Shown here: one piece after another, positions 25,101 through 32,103 of the stretch
Numbering within the stretch: position 1 is the first letter of the stretch
How the letters are laid out: the number at the start of each line of letters is the position of its first letter
DNA from: Halobacterium sp. CBA1132
GTDB taxonomy: Archaea > Halobacteriota > Halobacteria > Halobacteriales > Halobacteriaceae
DNA: 64,000 nt
Direction: 5' to 3'
Assembly: GCF_001485535.1 (NCBI RefSeq)
Contig: NZ_BCMZ01000001.1
Location: 930,001-994,000, forward strand
Position numbers and translations under genes: made by a program
The notes under the pieces: generated by a model
Database searches by the model: none
Told to the model about the DNA's origin: nothing
What the model saw: the letters and a program-made list of their open reading frames with translations, nothing else

Positions 25101-26167
25101 AGCTCTCCACTCCCGGATGTCGCTGCCGCTGCGGCCGCGCGAAGGTCCTGCTGTGTTTGCGCGACCGCCTCCTGCCCCGACTCCGTGAGCGAGACATCAA
25201 CAGGACTCCCCCCGGACTCTCCATTGCCGGATGCGTTCGTGGCGTCCGAGTTGTACGTAACTTCAAAGTCTTCCCCTGGTTCAAGGTCTCCAAGGTTGGA
25301 CTCTTCAATTTGGCTGCGAACGAGTTCTTTCTGGCCGTACGGCGTGAGTTCTGTTTCTCCAGTTGTCGGGTCGTACGTGAACTCTTGGTCAATCTGGAGG
25401 TCCTGGGCGGTCTGCTCTCCCAGCGATTCCTCCAGGGCAGCCTGCCCGAGCTCTTCTTGCGACCCCCTCGATAACTCGCCGTCGACGAACCTCAGGTCGT
25501 CCTGTGAGACGCCCTCAACATCCTGCGCGATGGCTTCTGCGGCCTGCTCAGATGTTAACTGTGGGTTACCCCATCCTTCAGCGCTGTCGGCGTCCCCCGG
25601 CTCGCCTGTTTCGGGCGGGTCGGGACTGCTCTCGCCCCATCCTTCGGCGCTATCAACGTCGCCCAGCTCGCCCGTGTCCGGCGGATCGGACGGGTTGTCA
25701 GCGTCCTGGCCGTCCGAGCCTGTGTCCGTGCCTGTGCCCGTACCATCGCCTCCATCCTGGGGAGGAGTAGGCGGCCCTGGCTCAACTGTATTCAGGTCGC
25801 TGCCGCCATCGCTGCCGCCATCGCTGCCGTCATCCTGGCTTGGCGGGTCTGAGCCATCGGGCTGCGTCCCAGTAGGCCCCTGCGGGGTCGACGGCTCCGG
25901 CGCGTCGTTGTCGTCTGAGCCGCTAGAGTCGCCACCGCTAGAGTCGCTCGTATCATCAGAGCCGCCCGAGTCGTCGTAATCAACAGGGTCACTCGTGCCC
26001 CAATTTTCGGCGCTGTCGGCGTCCCCCGGCTCGCCTGTTTCGGGCGGGTCGGGACTGCTCTCGCCCCATCCTTCGGCGCTATCAACGTCCCCCGGCTCGC
26101 CCGTGTCCGGCGGGTCGGGACTGCTCTCGCCCCATCCATCGGCGCTGTCAACGTCATCGTCCGACAT
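22166..26167 (-). CDS. 1333-aa giant protein of the structural cluster
   Basis: Starts at the ATG within TAATG, coupled to the upstream gene. Residues 1-70 and 180-215 hold repeats of a DSAEGWGESSPDPPETGEPG-like unit; the stretch between is Gly/Ser/Asp low complexity. Residues about 215-560 are acidic and helical (many Gln/Glu). Around 640-720 a glycine-zipper helix (GNVVGGILGGIGMGIGAG) could enter a membrane. The C-terminal 500 residues are Thr/Ser rich and end in GGWF. No enzyme motif seen. A tape-like, scaffold or internal particle protein is possible; nothing in known halovirus structural sets is recognised. Confidence 0.75.
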   Translation of the reverse strand: MSDDDVDSADGWGESSPDPPDTGEPGDVDSAEGWGESSPDPPETGEPGDADSAENWGTSDPVDYDDSGGSDDTSDSSGGDSSGSDDNDAPEPSTPQGPTGTQPDGSDPPSQDDGSDGGSDGGSDLNTVEPGPPTPPQDGGDGTGTGTDTGSDGQDADNPSDPPDTGELGDVDSAEGWGESSPDPPETGEPGDADSAEGWGNPQLTSEQAAEAIAQDVEGVSQDDLRFVDGELSRGSQEELGQAALEESLGEQTAQDLQIDQEFTYDPTTGETELTPYGQKELVRSQIEESNLGDLEPGEDFEVTYNSDATNASGNGESGGSPVDVSLTESGQEAVAQTQQDLRAAAAAATSGSGELARNTDATDFAAFDDAIAQIEQRVEEANPGTDAGEDFDVGINESGEYTVDTTEEYDQRQREQANEAIAEQARSEGIDPERLEAETGRDIDDDGTTTTSEQYLASQVNDAFDEDLQRGRDYELVEEDGSLQPEFTEEGLERLQSNQQPGPRAGPRERTEYVASGFLRSGDKALESIREGDLAGVGDALAGSFDDAIINAARESATETTPHANMVVGSDEEAAEARANKEAVLAARAEQGWEDITSGRLPSTSEVGALLFQAGEVTERSITNAARTIEQNSPTHGMGPKVGNEALGSVPGNVVGGILGGIGMGIGAGLQVGPSTVADATDPDVKTDGQTPSEITGAGDIASNVAESQVKMATQRPLSTAALFAAPAAEAGARAIKGYRTGRGKVIDAERITTEAGAEGNVPEFRTSRDAPMSKAVREIRERAAEQPDIIQEGAGAERVLYHTTPERLGREVRVREGGSELPGLWAAPDANPVGLRNTNFGSTSRSALESLRPRKPDLSTTPDRVAAIESSRIEGMPDWAQGSGYEVRGANGGVLQRGLSRGRAKKLAEQIPGDTTVAPDQTTGGYQFLDQQAEPGTAYVRPTGSRTTELEAVFGPETQLARTTEGPSVNVRFGGREIDVPFTSRSMTIGGEITPVDFYRRTAQKSSAETASTTSSGVKTAAEVQSEYTPLGETGAPTGTPVTNYGLVFGDVMAGTSSSTAGTRSGGSETSTRGITTNRQRTTVEWENDVVGDYTDPLDEIESSSMTATSEGGTSTSTATTNTTTTEFTTATGGSSSRGDSEGGAELVETGGQTTSPTEEAASPEPTEVTPQAPSSPTVAPTGFDSSGTSIFEWSSQTGSDGRGWWTSSVTQSSTRSPKRPRRDEETEGGLDLQLGLDIDTGAGERPTPSNPGWINKFVVALAGGGIEARSAPENIDELADDQFVPRPLPTEGQVSPGEGLAGGLDAVEDLFFVGDDDSEQSTDSDWGGWF

Positions 26168-26880
26168 TAGAACCACCCCTTCATCGTTTCATCAGCACTA
26201 CTATCGCTGGCAGCACCGAACGGGTCGGCGAATTCGAAGGGGTGTGAGTCCATGGGCGTGTCGTGCTCGTTTTCGTGGTCGATAAGTGCGGCAACAGTCA
26301 TGTCGTGTTCAGCCTCCAGTTGTTCGGGGCTCCGACCACCGCGGTCAGAATCGTCTTCGTACGCGTGGACGAGCATATGACCGAACTGGGCGTCTTGCTC
26401 GGACGCCACATCCATCGGATCAAGACCGTCCGCGCGGAGATCCTGTCGGACCTCATCAGGCGTGTCGAGATGCTCTGGATTATCGTCCCAGTCTACGCCC
26501 TGGCCATCGCCTTCGTAGCGCGTCGGCTGTCCGACGTCGCCAGCGGCTGCGAACGACCACATCTCCATCTCGTTCGGAGTCGGGTCTATCGATGCCTTGA
26601 ACGGCGCACCCGCGGTTGCAGCGTTCTGCGCTCGTGCGAACATCTCCTCGGTCCGAGTCTTCGGCTTGCCACGAGCAGGGCCGACAGTGTTGCCAACCGG
26701 CCCGGTTTCCCGAGCGCTTGCGGCGGCAGCTGCGGCTCGCTCCCGTGCTCGTGCAGCAGCCTGTCGCTGTTCTTCAGTCAGTTCGACGTTTTTCGCAGTC
26801 TCGCGAGCGCGGTCGGAAGCTCCAGAGGTCTTGCTCTGCACACTCTGGACGGCGGACTTGATGCGGTCTCGGAGACTCAT
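26167..26880 (-). CDS. 237-aa acidic protein coupled to the giant gene
   Basis: The N-terminal 80 residues are an Ala/Arg/Glu amphipathic helix region (ELTEEQRQAAARARERAAAAAA). The middle and C-terminal parts are acidic with many His/Asp (HMLVHAYEDDSDRGG, HENEHDTPMDSHPFEF). It ends in MKGWF; the 1333-aa protein also ends in GWF. The shared end may partly reflect the GGTGGTT ribosome-binding sequence each encodes for the next gene. Function unknown. Confidence 0.7.
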   Translation of the reverse strand: MSLRDRIKSAVQSVQSKTSGASDRARETAKNVELTEEQRQAAARARERAAAAAASARETGPVGNTVGPARGKPKTRTEEMFARAQNAATAGAPFKASIDPTPNEMEMWSFAAAGDVGQPTRYEGDGQGVDWDDNPEHLDTPDEVRQDLRADGLDPMDVASEQDAQFGHMLVHAYEDDSDRGGRSPEQLEAEHDMTVAALIDHENEHDTPMDSHPFEFADPFGAASDSSADETMKGWF

Positions 26881-27029
26881 AGGTCCTCAAGCACCTCCCA
26901 AAGGTCGCCGCGGCCAGCCTTCTCAGCCGCTTGCTCGAGCACGTTCTCGAGACTATCGTCCTCGATGAGCGTCCGCTCGCTGTAGTTCTCCTCGACGACG
27001 AGCCTAAACTGTGGACTGCGGCTACTCAT
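26877..27029 (-). CDS. 50-aa helical protein
   Basis: Begins MSSRSPQFRLVVEENYSERT and continues as an acidic amphipathic helix (DSLENVLEQAAEKAG, LWEVLEDL). It overlaps both neighbours by 3-4 nt, which supports a real gene despite its size. Confidence 0.6.
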   Translation of the reverse strand: MSSRSPQFRLVVEENYSERTLIEDDSLENVLEQAAEKAGRGDLWEVLEDL

Positions 27030-27307
27030 GCATCGATCCCCTCGCTTCCCGAGTAGGGCTGTCCTGGCCTCGGAGCATCCGGGCGGTCCGCCGGCACCAC
27101 CGTGACGAGGCGACCGGACTTAGCAACGAGATAGAGGTTCGTCCCGGCGTGGTACCGAATCTCGTCGCCATGCAAGTGTCGTGGGTTGACCGGTTTCGCG
27201 GTTTCCCAGGCGACGCGTGGGCCAATCCCGGGATTAGTCGTGCGTTCGAGCCAGCGGCGGCCGGCGTGCCGCGTGACGTCCACCCAGTCGTTGGTCGTTG
27301 TTGGCAT
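27026..27307 (-). CDS. Small protein resembling DUF4258/RelE-fold proteins
   Basis: 93 aa. VTRHAGRRWLERTTNPGIG has the HAxxRxxER-like start of DUF4258-type proteins, and DEIRYHAGTNLYLVAKSGRLVTVV matches their paired C-terminal strands. Such folds include toxin-like RNases, but here it sits inside a structural operon with no antitoxin, so another role is likely. Family call is by eye. Confidence 0.55.
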   Translation of the reverse strand: MPTTTNDWVDVTRHAGRRWLERTTNPGIGPRVAWETAKPVNPRHLHGDEIRYHAGTNLYLVAKSGRLVTVVPADRPDAPRPGQPYSGSEGIDA

Positions 27308-27309
27308 GA

Positions 27310-27963
27310 TTACATCACCTGTGAGGCCGCGTAGACCAGGAACAGGACAACAGTGATGACGATGAACGCCTGCGTGCCACTGATGTCCAGCTGGTCGAGG
27401 AAGCCCGGCTGCTCCGCCTCCGCCTCGAGGTTGATGATCTCCTGGAGGCGGTCGGCAGGCGCTGCTGGCATCACCGGATCCCGGAGATTCACCGGGTCAG
27501 CCTCGTTCTCCCGATGCATCGCAACCCATGCACCCGTCGTGGAGTCGGGCAGCATCGCTTCCTTCGGGAAGAGGTACGTCACCTCGTCCTCGCGGTCATA
27601 GTATTCGCCAGCACCCGTGCCGCGGTAGCTCGGCTTCACCCATTCCGGACTCTGTACCGAGGACCCGATGCGGATCCATTTCACGTACCCTTTCTCGGCG
27701 AGTCGCTGCTCTTTCCGACGACGCTGCCATGCTGAGAGCAGCCCCGCAATCCCGGATCGCGTATCGATTGGCTCGAGTTCGACTGCGTCACCGACGGTGC
27801 TGTCGTCAGCGACGAGCGGATCGGTCGCCTCATCAACCTCTTCGTCGATAGCTCGCTTGCGGCTACGGTAGTAAGCGACACTTCCGACGGTTATCGAGCC
27901 GAGCAGCACGCCGAGAAGTGCCGCGCCTGCGGCCAGCACCGTGGGAGGAAGCGTGTTAATCAT
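27310..27963 (-). CDS. Bitopic membrane protein with helices at both ends
   Basis: 217 aa. N-terminal helix (VLAAGAALLGVLLGSITVGSVAYY), a cytoplasmic or internal basic/acidic middle (residues 35-190, with WVKPSYRGTGAGEYYDREDEVTYL), and a C-terminal helix (AFIVITVVLFLVYAASQVM). It overlaps the next gene by 4 nt. Function unknown. Confidence 0.65.
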   Translation of the reverse strand: MINTLPPTVLAAGAALLGVLLGSITVGSVAYYRSRKRAIDEEVDEATDPLVADDSTVGDAVELEPIDTRSGIAGLLSAWQRRRKEQRLAEKGYVKWIRIGSSVQSPEWVKPSYRGTGAGEYYDREDEVTYLFPKEAMLPDSTTGAWVAMHRENEADPVNLRDPVMPAAPADRLQEIINLEAEAEQPGFLDQLDISGTQAFIVITVVLFLVYAASQVM

Positions 27964-28580
27964 CGGCGTGCACCTCCGAGCATCGACTCGACAACCTCTG
28001 ATTCCGCGTCCCCACGGAGTTCCTTGATGCCGGTGAGGAAGTCGCGGATGAGTTCGGCGTTCAGCGACCGGCTGGTCTCGTGGTAGAACACGAGCACTTT
28101 CGCGTAGAAGCTCTGCCAGTCCAGATCATGGCCCGTCTTCTGGACGATTGCTTTGACCTGGCGGTCCGAGAGCACCCGGTCGGACTCGTTCATCTTCTGC
28201 CAAATATTCTCACCCTCCGTGCGGAGTTCTTTCGAACGGTGCTCGTCGTCGGGGTCGATTCCCGACGCCTGGAACACCTCGTCTTGGTCGTCGTCGTAGA
28301 ATGTGATGCCATCCTGTGCGAGCTTGATTTTCGTCTCGTAGATTGCGCGCTCCAGGAGAATGCGCTGGAAGAGTTCCATCGCCTTCGCAGCGCGCCGGTA
28401 GTTCTTGATTTGGTCGTAGAAAATGCGCTCATTATAGTTCCCCTGCCCGAAGTTCGTCCCCATATCGAGGTCGGGGCTGGAGCCAATAACTTGCGCGTAC
28501 GCGTCTAGCTCGTCGTTCCACTGTTCCTCGCCGTTCCCGTTGCTGTTCCCGTTCCCGCCGGTCGTGGAGTTGCGTGGCAT
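27960..28580 (-). CDS. Soluble helical protein of structural cluster
   Basis: 206 aa. A Gly/Asn-rich N-terminus (about 20 residues), then a mostly helical body (DQIKNYRRAAKAMELFQRILLERAIYETKIKLAQ; SFYAKVLVFYHETSRSLNAEL). The only sizeable soluble protein between membrane-protein genes, so perhaps a scaffold or nucleoprotein component. Not recognised. Confidence 0.65.
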   Translation of the reverse strand: MPRNSTTGGNGNSNGNGEEQWNDELDAYAQVIGSSPDLDMGTNFGQGNYNERIFYDQIKNYRRAAKAMELFQRILLERAIYETKIKLAQDGITFYDDDQDEVFQASGIDPDDEHRSKELRTEGENIWQKMNESDRVLSDRQVKAIVQKTGHDLDWQSFYAKVLVFYHETSRSLNAELIRDFLTGIKELRGDAESEVVESMLGGARR

Positions 28581-28981
28581 TAGAAGCTCACCTCTTCGAG
28601 GTCGCGGATCATCAGGAGCGCCCCGACAATCATCTGGAAGCCGCCGAGTCCCAGCTGCCCGAACGCGGCCCCGAACTCGTCGGTGATAGAAACCCGGGAG
28701 CGCTCGTAGGAGACACGGCTCTGGTTGTTGACGTAGACGATCTCCGAGTCGTTCGCGTCCGTGACGTTTGCGACTTCCTCGTAGTCGTTCGTGATGACCT
28801 GGCCGGTGCGGTGCTCGACGTCAGTTAGTGCGACCGCGCCACCGGTTGCCATCACAATGGCCGCGCCGATCATCGCGATTGCGATGAGGGTGCCGCTCCG
28901 TTCGCGCGCGTAGAGAAGGTGGCCAAGGAGCCAGATGCCGAACCCAAGGCCAGTAAATGCGAGGAAGGGGACTAGCAGCAT
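28580..28981 (-). CDS. Membrane protein with small beta ectodomain (133 aa)
   Basis: Two N-terminal helices (LVPFLAFTGLGFGIWLLGHLLY, LIAIAMIGAAIVMATGGAVAL), an exposed beta segment of about 50 residues (VEHRTGQVITNDYEEV ... RVSYERSRVSITDEFG) and a C-terminal helix (GLGGFQMIVGALLMI). The 1-nt overlap with the next gene supports one transcript. Confidence 0.65.
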   Translation of the reverse strand: MLLVPFLAFTGLGFGIWLLGHLLYARERSGTLIAIAMIGAAIVMATGGAVALTDVEHRTGQVITNDYEEVANVTDANDSEIVYVNNQSRVSYERSRVSITDEFGAAFGQLGLGGFQMIVGALLMIRDLEEVSF

Positions 28982-29033
28982 TTGCTATCCCCCGCTGAAA
29001 TGTAGATACCGGACGAGGTGATGCCGACTTCCA

Positions 29034-29480
29034 TCATAGGAAGTCGGTCACCTTCATTGCGACAGTGACGAACAGCAACAGCACGAACATCACGGGAATG
29101 AACCCCGCGATAAGTGCCGTGGTGCCCCCGCTCGCCTGGTAGGTGTAGCTCACTCGCAGCTCCTCGCCGTCCTGAATGAGGGTGCTGGAGTTGAGCGCCT
29201 GTAGTTCGCCCCTGTCGTAGTTGATCTCGTAGTCGGTCCCGCTCGTAGCTTCCACGTAGTCGCCCGACGAGTTTTGCGCGTAGACTGTTTCGCTCCCAGT
29301 GTTGACGCTGTATCCGTCGAGGTCGACGTATTCGCCACTTTCCGCGACGACCGTCTCGTTGGTGATGTTCTGTTCGCCAGTGTTGTCCTGCGCTGCAGTC
29401 ATCACTGGCTGGAGAAACAGGAATCCGACGATGACGGCGACCGTCACGGCGACAACGATTGTGGGGGTATTCGAAGCCAT
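29034..29480 (-). CDS. Capsid-like two-helix protein with inserted beta domain (148 aa)
   Basis: Helix 1 (residues 7-27) reads IVVAVTVAVIVGFLFLQPVM. It aligns with helix 1 of the 116-aa neighbour (IIGVTISAIVGVGVGVPIM). The C-terminal helix opens with TTALIAGFIPVM, identical to the neighbour. Between them lies a beta-rich domain of about 85 residues (ESGEYVDLDGYSVNTGSETV, LRVSYTYQ) with three NxT/S sites, absent from the neighbour. So this looks like a duplicate that gained or kept an exposed domain. Confidence 0.75.
   Translation of the reverse strand: MASNTPTIVVAVTVAVIVGFLFLQPVMTAAQDNTGEQNITNETVVAESGEYVDLDGYSVNTGSETVYAQNSSGDYVEATSGTDYEINYDRGELQALNSSTLIQDGEELRVSYTYQASGGTTALIAGFIPVMFVLLLFVTVAMKVTDFL
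29079..29127 (+). repeat. 49-nt repeat encoding the shared second helix (copy 1)
   Basis: Matches 29547-29595 at 46 of 49 positions. Both copies encode the TTALIAGFIPVM helix start. All three differences are single substitutions, so this is a recent duplication, gene conversion, or strong constraint. Confidence 0.8.
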
Positions 29481-29501
29481 TTGTCACTCCATGAGAGTGG
29501 G

Positions 29502-29852
29502 TTACGTCCGCCGCATGATCGGGGCGGCCGTGGCGACGAAGACCATCAGCACGAGCATCACGGGAATGAACCCCGCGATGAGTGCCGTGGTACCCGTCAG
29601 GTTGGCGTCCGCGATCACGTCGTTCATGATCGGCACACCAACACCCACGCCCACAATCGCGGAAATCGTCACCCCGATGATGAGGCCGACAAGGTTGCCT
29701 GCCCCTGTCTGTGCTCGCTCGCCGCGTGCGTACTTTGCCTCCTGGGCCTTGACAGCGGCCTTGCTCCCAGTCGGGAAGAACCCGGCAAGGAACATACCGA
29801 GGGCGACGAAGTTCTCAACGAACTCGTCTTTGAAACTCATATTTTGTTTCAC
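29502..29852 (-). CDS. Capsid-like two-helix protein, first gene of structural cluster (116 aa)
   Basis: Residues 1-48 are a cytosolic-type segment (FKDEFVENFVALGMFLAGFFP...). Helix 1 NLVGLIIGVTISAIVGVGVG ends with V-P-I-M; a short loop NDVIADANLTG leads to GTTALIAGFIPVMLVLMVFV. From memory, SSV1 VP1, a spindle-virus major capsid protein, has the same order (helix, PVI, loop, GTNATLLNLVPLF helix). As first gene it would be the best expressed. The capsid role is inference. Confidence 0.75.
   Translation of the reverse strand: MKQNMSFKDEFVENFVALGMFLAGFFPTGSKAAVKAQEAKYARGERAQTGAGNLVGLIIGVTISAIVGVGVGVPIMNDVIADANLTGTTALIAGFIPVMLVLMVFVATAAPIMRRT
29547..29595 (+). repeat. 49-nt repeat encoding the shared second helix (copy 2)
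   Basis: Second copy of the 29079-29127 sequence, inside the 116-aa gene. See that entry. Confidence 0.8.
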
Positions 29853-29908
29853 CTCCTACCAGTCCCTTCGGTTGACGTGCGCAAATAGCGGACGTTAGGT
29901 ATGTAGAA

Positions 29909-29939
29909 TTCTGTACGTACAGAACCAGACACAACTGGT
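29909..29939. promoter_or_regulatory. Perfect 16-bp palindrome at the main divergent promoter
   Basis: TTCTGTACGTACAGAA (29909-29924) is a perfect palindrome, and an adjacent ACCAG/CTGGT pair (29924-29939) extends the dyad. It lies between the leftward structural cluster (start 29852) and the rightward AbrB gene (start 29977). It is probably the operator through which the AbrB-type protein controls both. Confidence 0.6.
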
Positions 29940-29976
29940 CGCGCGTTTTAACGTCCCAGACATACATTAACATAGT

Positions 29977-30204
29977 ATGTCACACCCAGAGGGGAAACCG
30001 GACGGGCGCACGATATTCGATATCGTCTCCAACGGCTACAACCGCAAAGTAACAGAGCTTGGAACCGGGACGCTCGGCGTCAGTATCCCGAAGGATATCG
30101 TCGACGACAAAGATATCGAAAAAAGCGACGAGGTCGTCGTGCGTGAACACGACGATAACGATCGGGTCGTTGAACTCCACTTTGGAAGCGAGGATAATGA
30201 GTAG
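29977..30204 (+). CDS. AbrB/SpoVT-type transcriptional regulator
   Basis: 75 aa. YNRKVTELGTGTLGVSIPKDIV and IEKSDEVVVREHDD form one swapped-hairpin AbrB domain. These dimerise to bind DNA and usually regulate their own promoters; the perfect palindrome 53 nt upstream fits. It is the head of a rightward operon with the next two genes. Confidence 0.85.
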   Translation: MSHPEGKPDGRTIFDIVSNGYNRKVTELGTGTLGVSIPKDIVDDKDIEKSDEVVVREHDDNDRVVELHFGSEDNE

Positions 30205-30712
30205 TCACCAGCTCGAAGGCGGCGACGATTCAGACGGCAGCGAGAGTGGTCCTGACTGGGACGGCTACTCTGACTACGCGTATGTCTCCTACCAGATCTC
30301 CAGTGCTATCGACAACGCTATCGACTCGTTCTCCAGCCTCCAGTCACTCCACGACGAGAACTCCAAAATCAAGGCTCAGCAAGCGGCAAACGCTCGCCAG
30401 CCGATTCTCTCAGCTGCGATGCGACTCCTCCCCGAACTGGAGAAGCAACAGGACGCCAACGAGAAGTACGCGAAAATGGTCGAGGAGTGGACAGAGGACG
30501 GCGTTGACGAGCAGGGATACATCGACGCCCTGAAAGAAGTAAACCTCCAGAGTGAGTGTCCGCCCTGGCTCTATGATTTCGTCCTCGACCTGCGGCGCGC
30601 CGGCTGGGAGCTCGGCTACCTCCAGGCCGGCCGCTACGAAGACGACGAGGATGAAGACGACGCTCACGCGAGTGCGCGTGAAATGCTCAAGGATATCTAC
30701 GAGTCAAAATGA
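30197..30712 (+). CDS. Acidic helical protein upstream of the ATPase
   Basis: 171 aa from the ATG at 30197, overlapping the AbrB stop by 8 nt and the ATPase start by 4 nt. Ser/Asp/Gly-rich N-terminus, then helical (ISSAIDNAIDSFSSLQSLHDE; LLPELEKQQDANEKYAKMVEEW). No known fold. It may be an adaptor of the ATPase, judged by coupling. Confidence 0.7.
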   Translation: MSSHQLEGGDDSDGSESGPDWDGYSDYAYVSYQISSAIDNAIDSFSSLQSLHDENSKIKAQQAANARQPILSAAMRLLPELEKQQDANEKYAKMVEEWTEDGVDEQGYIDALKEVNLQSECPPWLYDFVLDLRRAGWELGYLQAGRYEDDEDEDDAHASAREMLKDIYESK

Positions 30713-31614
30713 GTGTCACAGAGACCCAGACACCGGACGGCCGGTACGTCCCGCCGACCTCGATGGCCGACCTGCACGCCACCCTCAAAGCCCTCTACGA
30801 AGACGGCACGCAGGATGACTGGGACCGCGTTATTCTAGTCATCGGCGGTGAAGGCGTCGGGAAGAGCACGCTGATGCAGGAGATAACCTCGCTCTGGAAG
30901 GATATCAAAGGCGAGAGCGTCACCGCCGAGAGCGTGCTTAATCGCATCGTGTACGGCGGCCGGCGGGAGTTCAAGGAGATGCAGTCGCAGAGCGAGCCCG
31001 AGTCAATCATCACCGTCCAGGACGCCGCGCGCGTTTTCCATAACCTTGAGACGCAGACTGGTGAGCAGCGCGATCTACAGAAAGACATGCTTGACATTCG
31101 GGTGCAGAACTACGTCTTCGTGTTCGGCTTCCAGGACTGGGACGATATCCCTCGTTTCCTCGCGAAGCGCCGTGCGAAGAACGCTCTCGTTATTCCACGC
31201 CGCGGCTACGTGAAAGGCTACAACCGCGAGCAGATGGACGTGAAACGCGAGACTGACGAGTGGCCCGATCCGGTTTTCCGAAATTACTTCCCGAGCCTCG
31301 AGGGCTTCGACGTCTGGGAGGAATTCCAGAGTCGAGACTACGATCACAAAATGGAGCGCGTCGATGCCGGCGACGAGATGGACGCCGACGACGTCTACTG
31401 GAACGTCCAGTGCAAAATCGCGCTTCGGGCCGTGAAACCGTGGAACGAAGAAGAAGGGCTCACCCAGAAAGATACCTCAAAAATCATCGATTTCTCGGAC
31501 ACCTGGGTGAGCAATCGCATGGATGAGTGGGATCAAGGCCATCACCGCGAGCTATTCGACGAAAAGGAACTGGATGCAATCCAGAACACCACGACGGTGA
31601 GTGCTGATGCGTGA
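30709..31614 (+). CDS. P-loop ATPase of the element (morphogenesis/packaging candidate)
   Basis: 301 aa. Walker A VIGGEGVGKSTLM (about residues 44-56). Walker B region SIITVQDAARVF, followed by RVQNYVFVFGFQDWDDIPRFLAKRRAKNALVIP. The arrangement (strand, D, Arg, then a Q/D-containing sensor strand and an R-rich helix) resembles RecA-like DNA or assembly ATPases such as Zot and P9-type proteins. A C-terminal helix-turn-helix (LTQKDTSKIIDFSDTWVSNRM) could bind DNA. It is not HerA/FtsK or TerL by motif. The role in genome loading or assembly is inferred from context. Confidence 0.8.
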   Translation: MSVTETQTPDGRYVPPTSMADLHATLKALYEDGTQDDWDRVILVIGGEGVGKSTLMQEITSLWKDIKGESVTAESVLNRIVYGGRREFKEMQSQSEPESIITVQDAARVFHNLETQTGEQRDLQKDMLDIRVQNYVFVFGFQDWDDIPRFLAKRRAKNALVIPRRGYVKGYNREQMDVKRETDEWPDPVFRNYFPSLEGFDVWEEFQSRDYDHKMERVDAGDEMDADDVYWNVQCKIALRAVKPWNEEEGLTQKDTSKIIDFSDTWVSNRMDEWDQGHHRELFDEKELDAIQNTTTVSADA

Positions 31615-31828
31615 AAACACCCCCAACTTGATTTCGCAACCTCAGGAATCATGGCAAGGCGGCGAGGTCGCCGAAGAAAATCAAGAAGATTGTGGTGGGC
31701 ATTTAGTATATGTGTACGCGCGTCAACGACGAGGAGGAGCAGCGGACCCCACGGCCAGCGGCGGCCGGAGCGGCCGCCAACGCACGCGTACAACAATACA
31801 GACAGCAACGGAGGTGGGGAGTCGATGA
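31607..31828 (+). CDS. Possible small Gly/Arg-rich protein
   Basis: 73 aa from the ATG overlapping the ATPase end; its TGA overlaps the next ATG, which supports translation. Codon use is poor and the C-terminal half is Arg/Thr-rich low complexity. Two other frames are also open across 31651-31828, so the identity of any gene here is uncertain. Confidence 0.3.
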   Translation: MRENTPNLISQPQESWQGGEVAEENQEDCGGHLVYVYARQRRGGAADPTASGGRSGRQRTRTTIQTATEVGSR

Positions 31829-32103
31829 CCAGCCGAGAGCTGACGATCTCCTACCGGGAGGCATGCCGGAACTACGGCTACGGGTTCACGCTCGGAGCGT
31901 TCATGACCACGACGTTCCTCGCAGTCTTCCTCGAGTGGACTACCGTCGCACAGGGTACAGTCAGAATGCTGTTCCTGATGGTGGCGGTGATCGGATGCAC
32001 GACTGGTCTCGCTGCGAGGTACCGGCCGGTGTGGTTCTACGAGCTGCTCGAAGGCCCGTACCACGAGGACGAGGATGCGGACGTCGAGGAGGTTGATGGA
32101 TAG
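31825..32103 (+). CDS. Two-helix membrane protein
   Basis: 92 aa from the ATG at 31825, preceded by a GGAGGTGGGG ribosome-binding site, which decides against the longer start at 31651. Helices FTLGAFMTTTFLAVFLEW and VRMLFLMVAVIGCTTGLAA; an acidic tail. Function unknown. Confidence 0.7.
   Translation: MTSRELTISYREACRNYGYGFTLGAFMTTTFLAVFLEWTTVAQGTVRMLFLMVAVIGCTTGLAARYRPVWFYELLEGPYHEDEDADVEEVDG

Noticed and set aside
31651-31824. Upstream extension of the 92-aa membrane protein
   Set aside because: A GGAGGTGGGG site directly before the ATG at 31825 and an Arg-rich N-terminus in the extension favour the shorter form.
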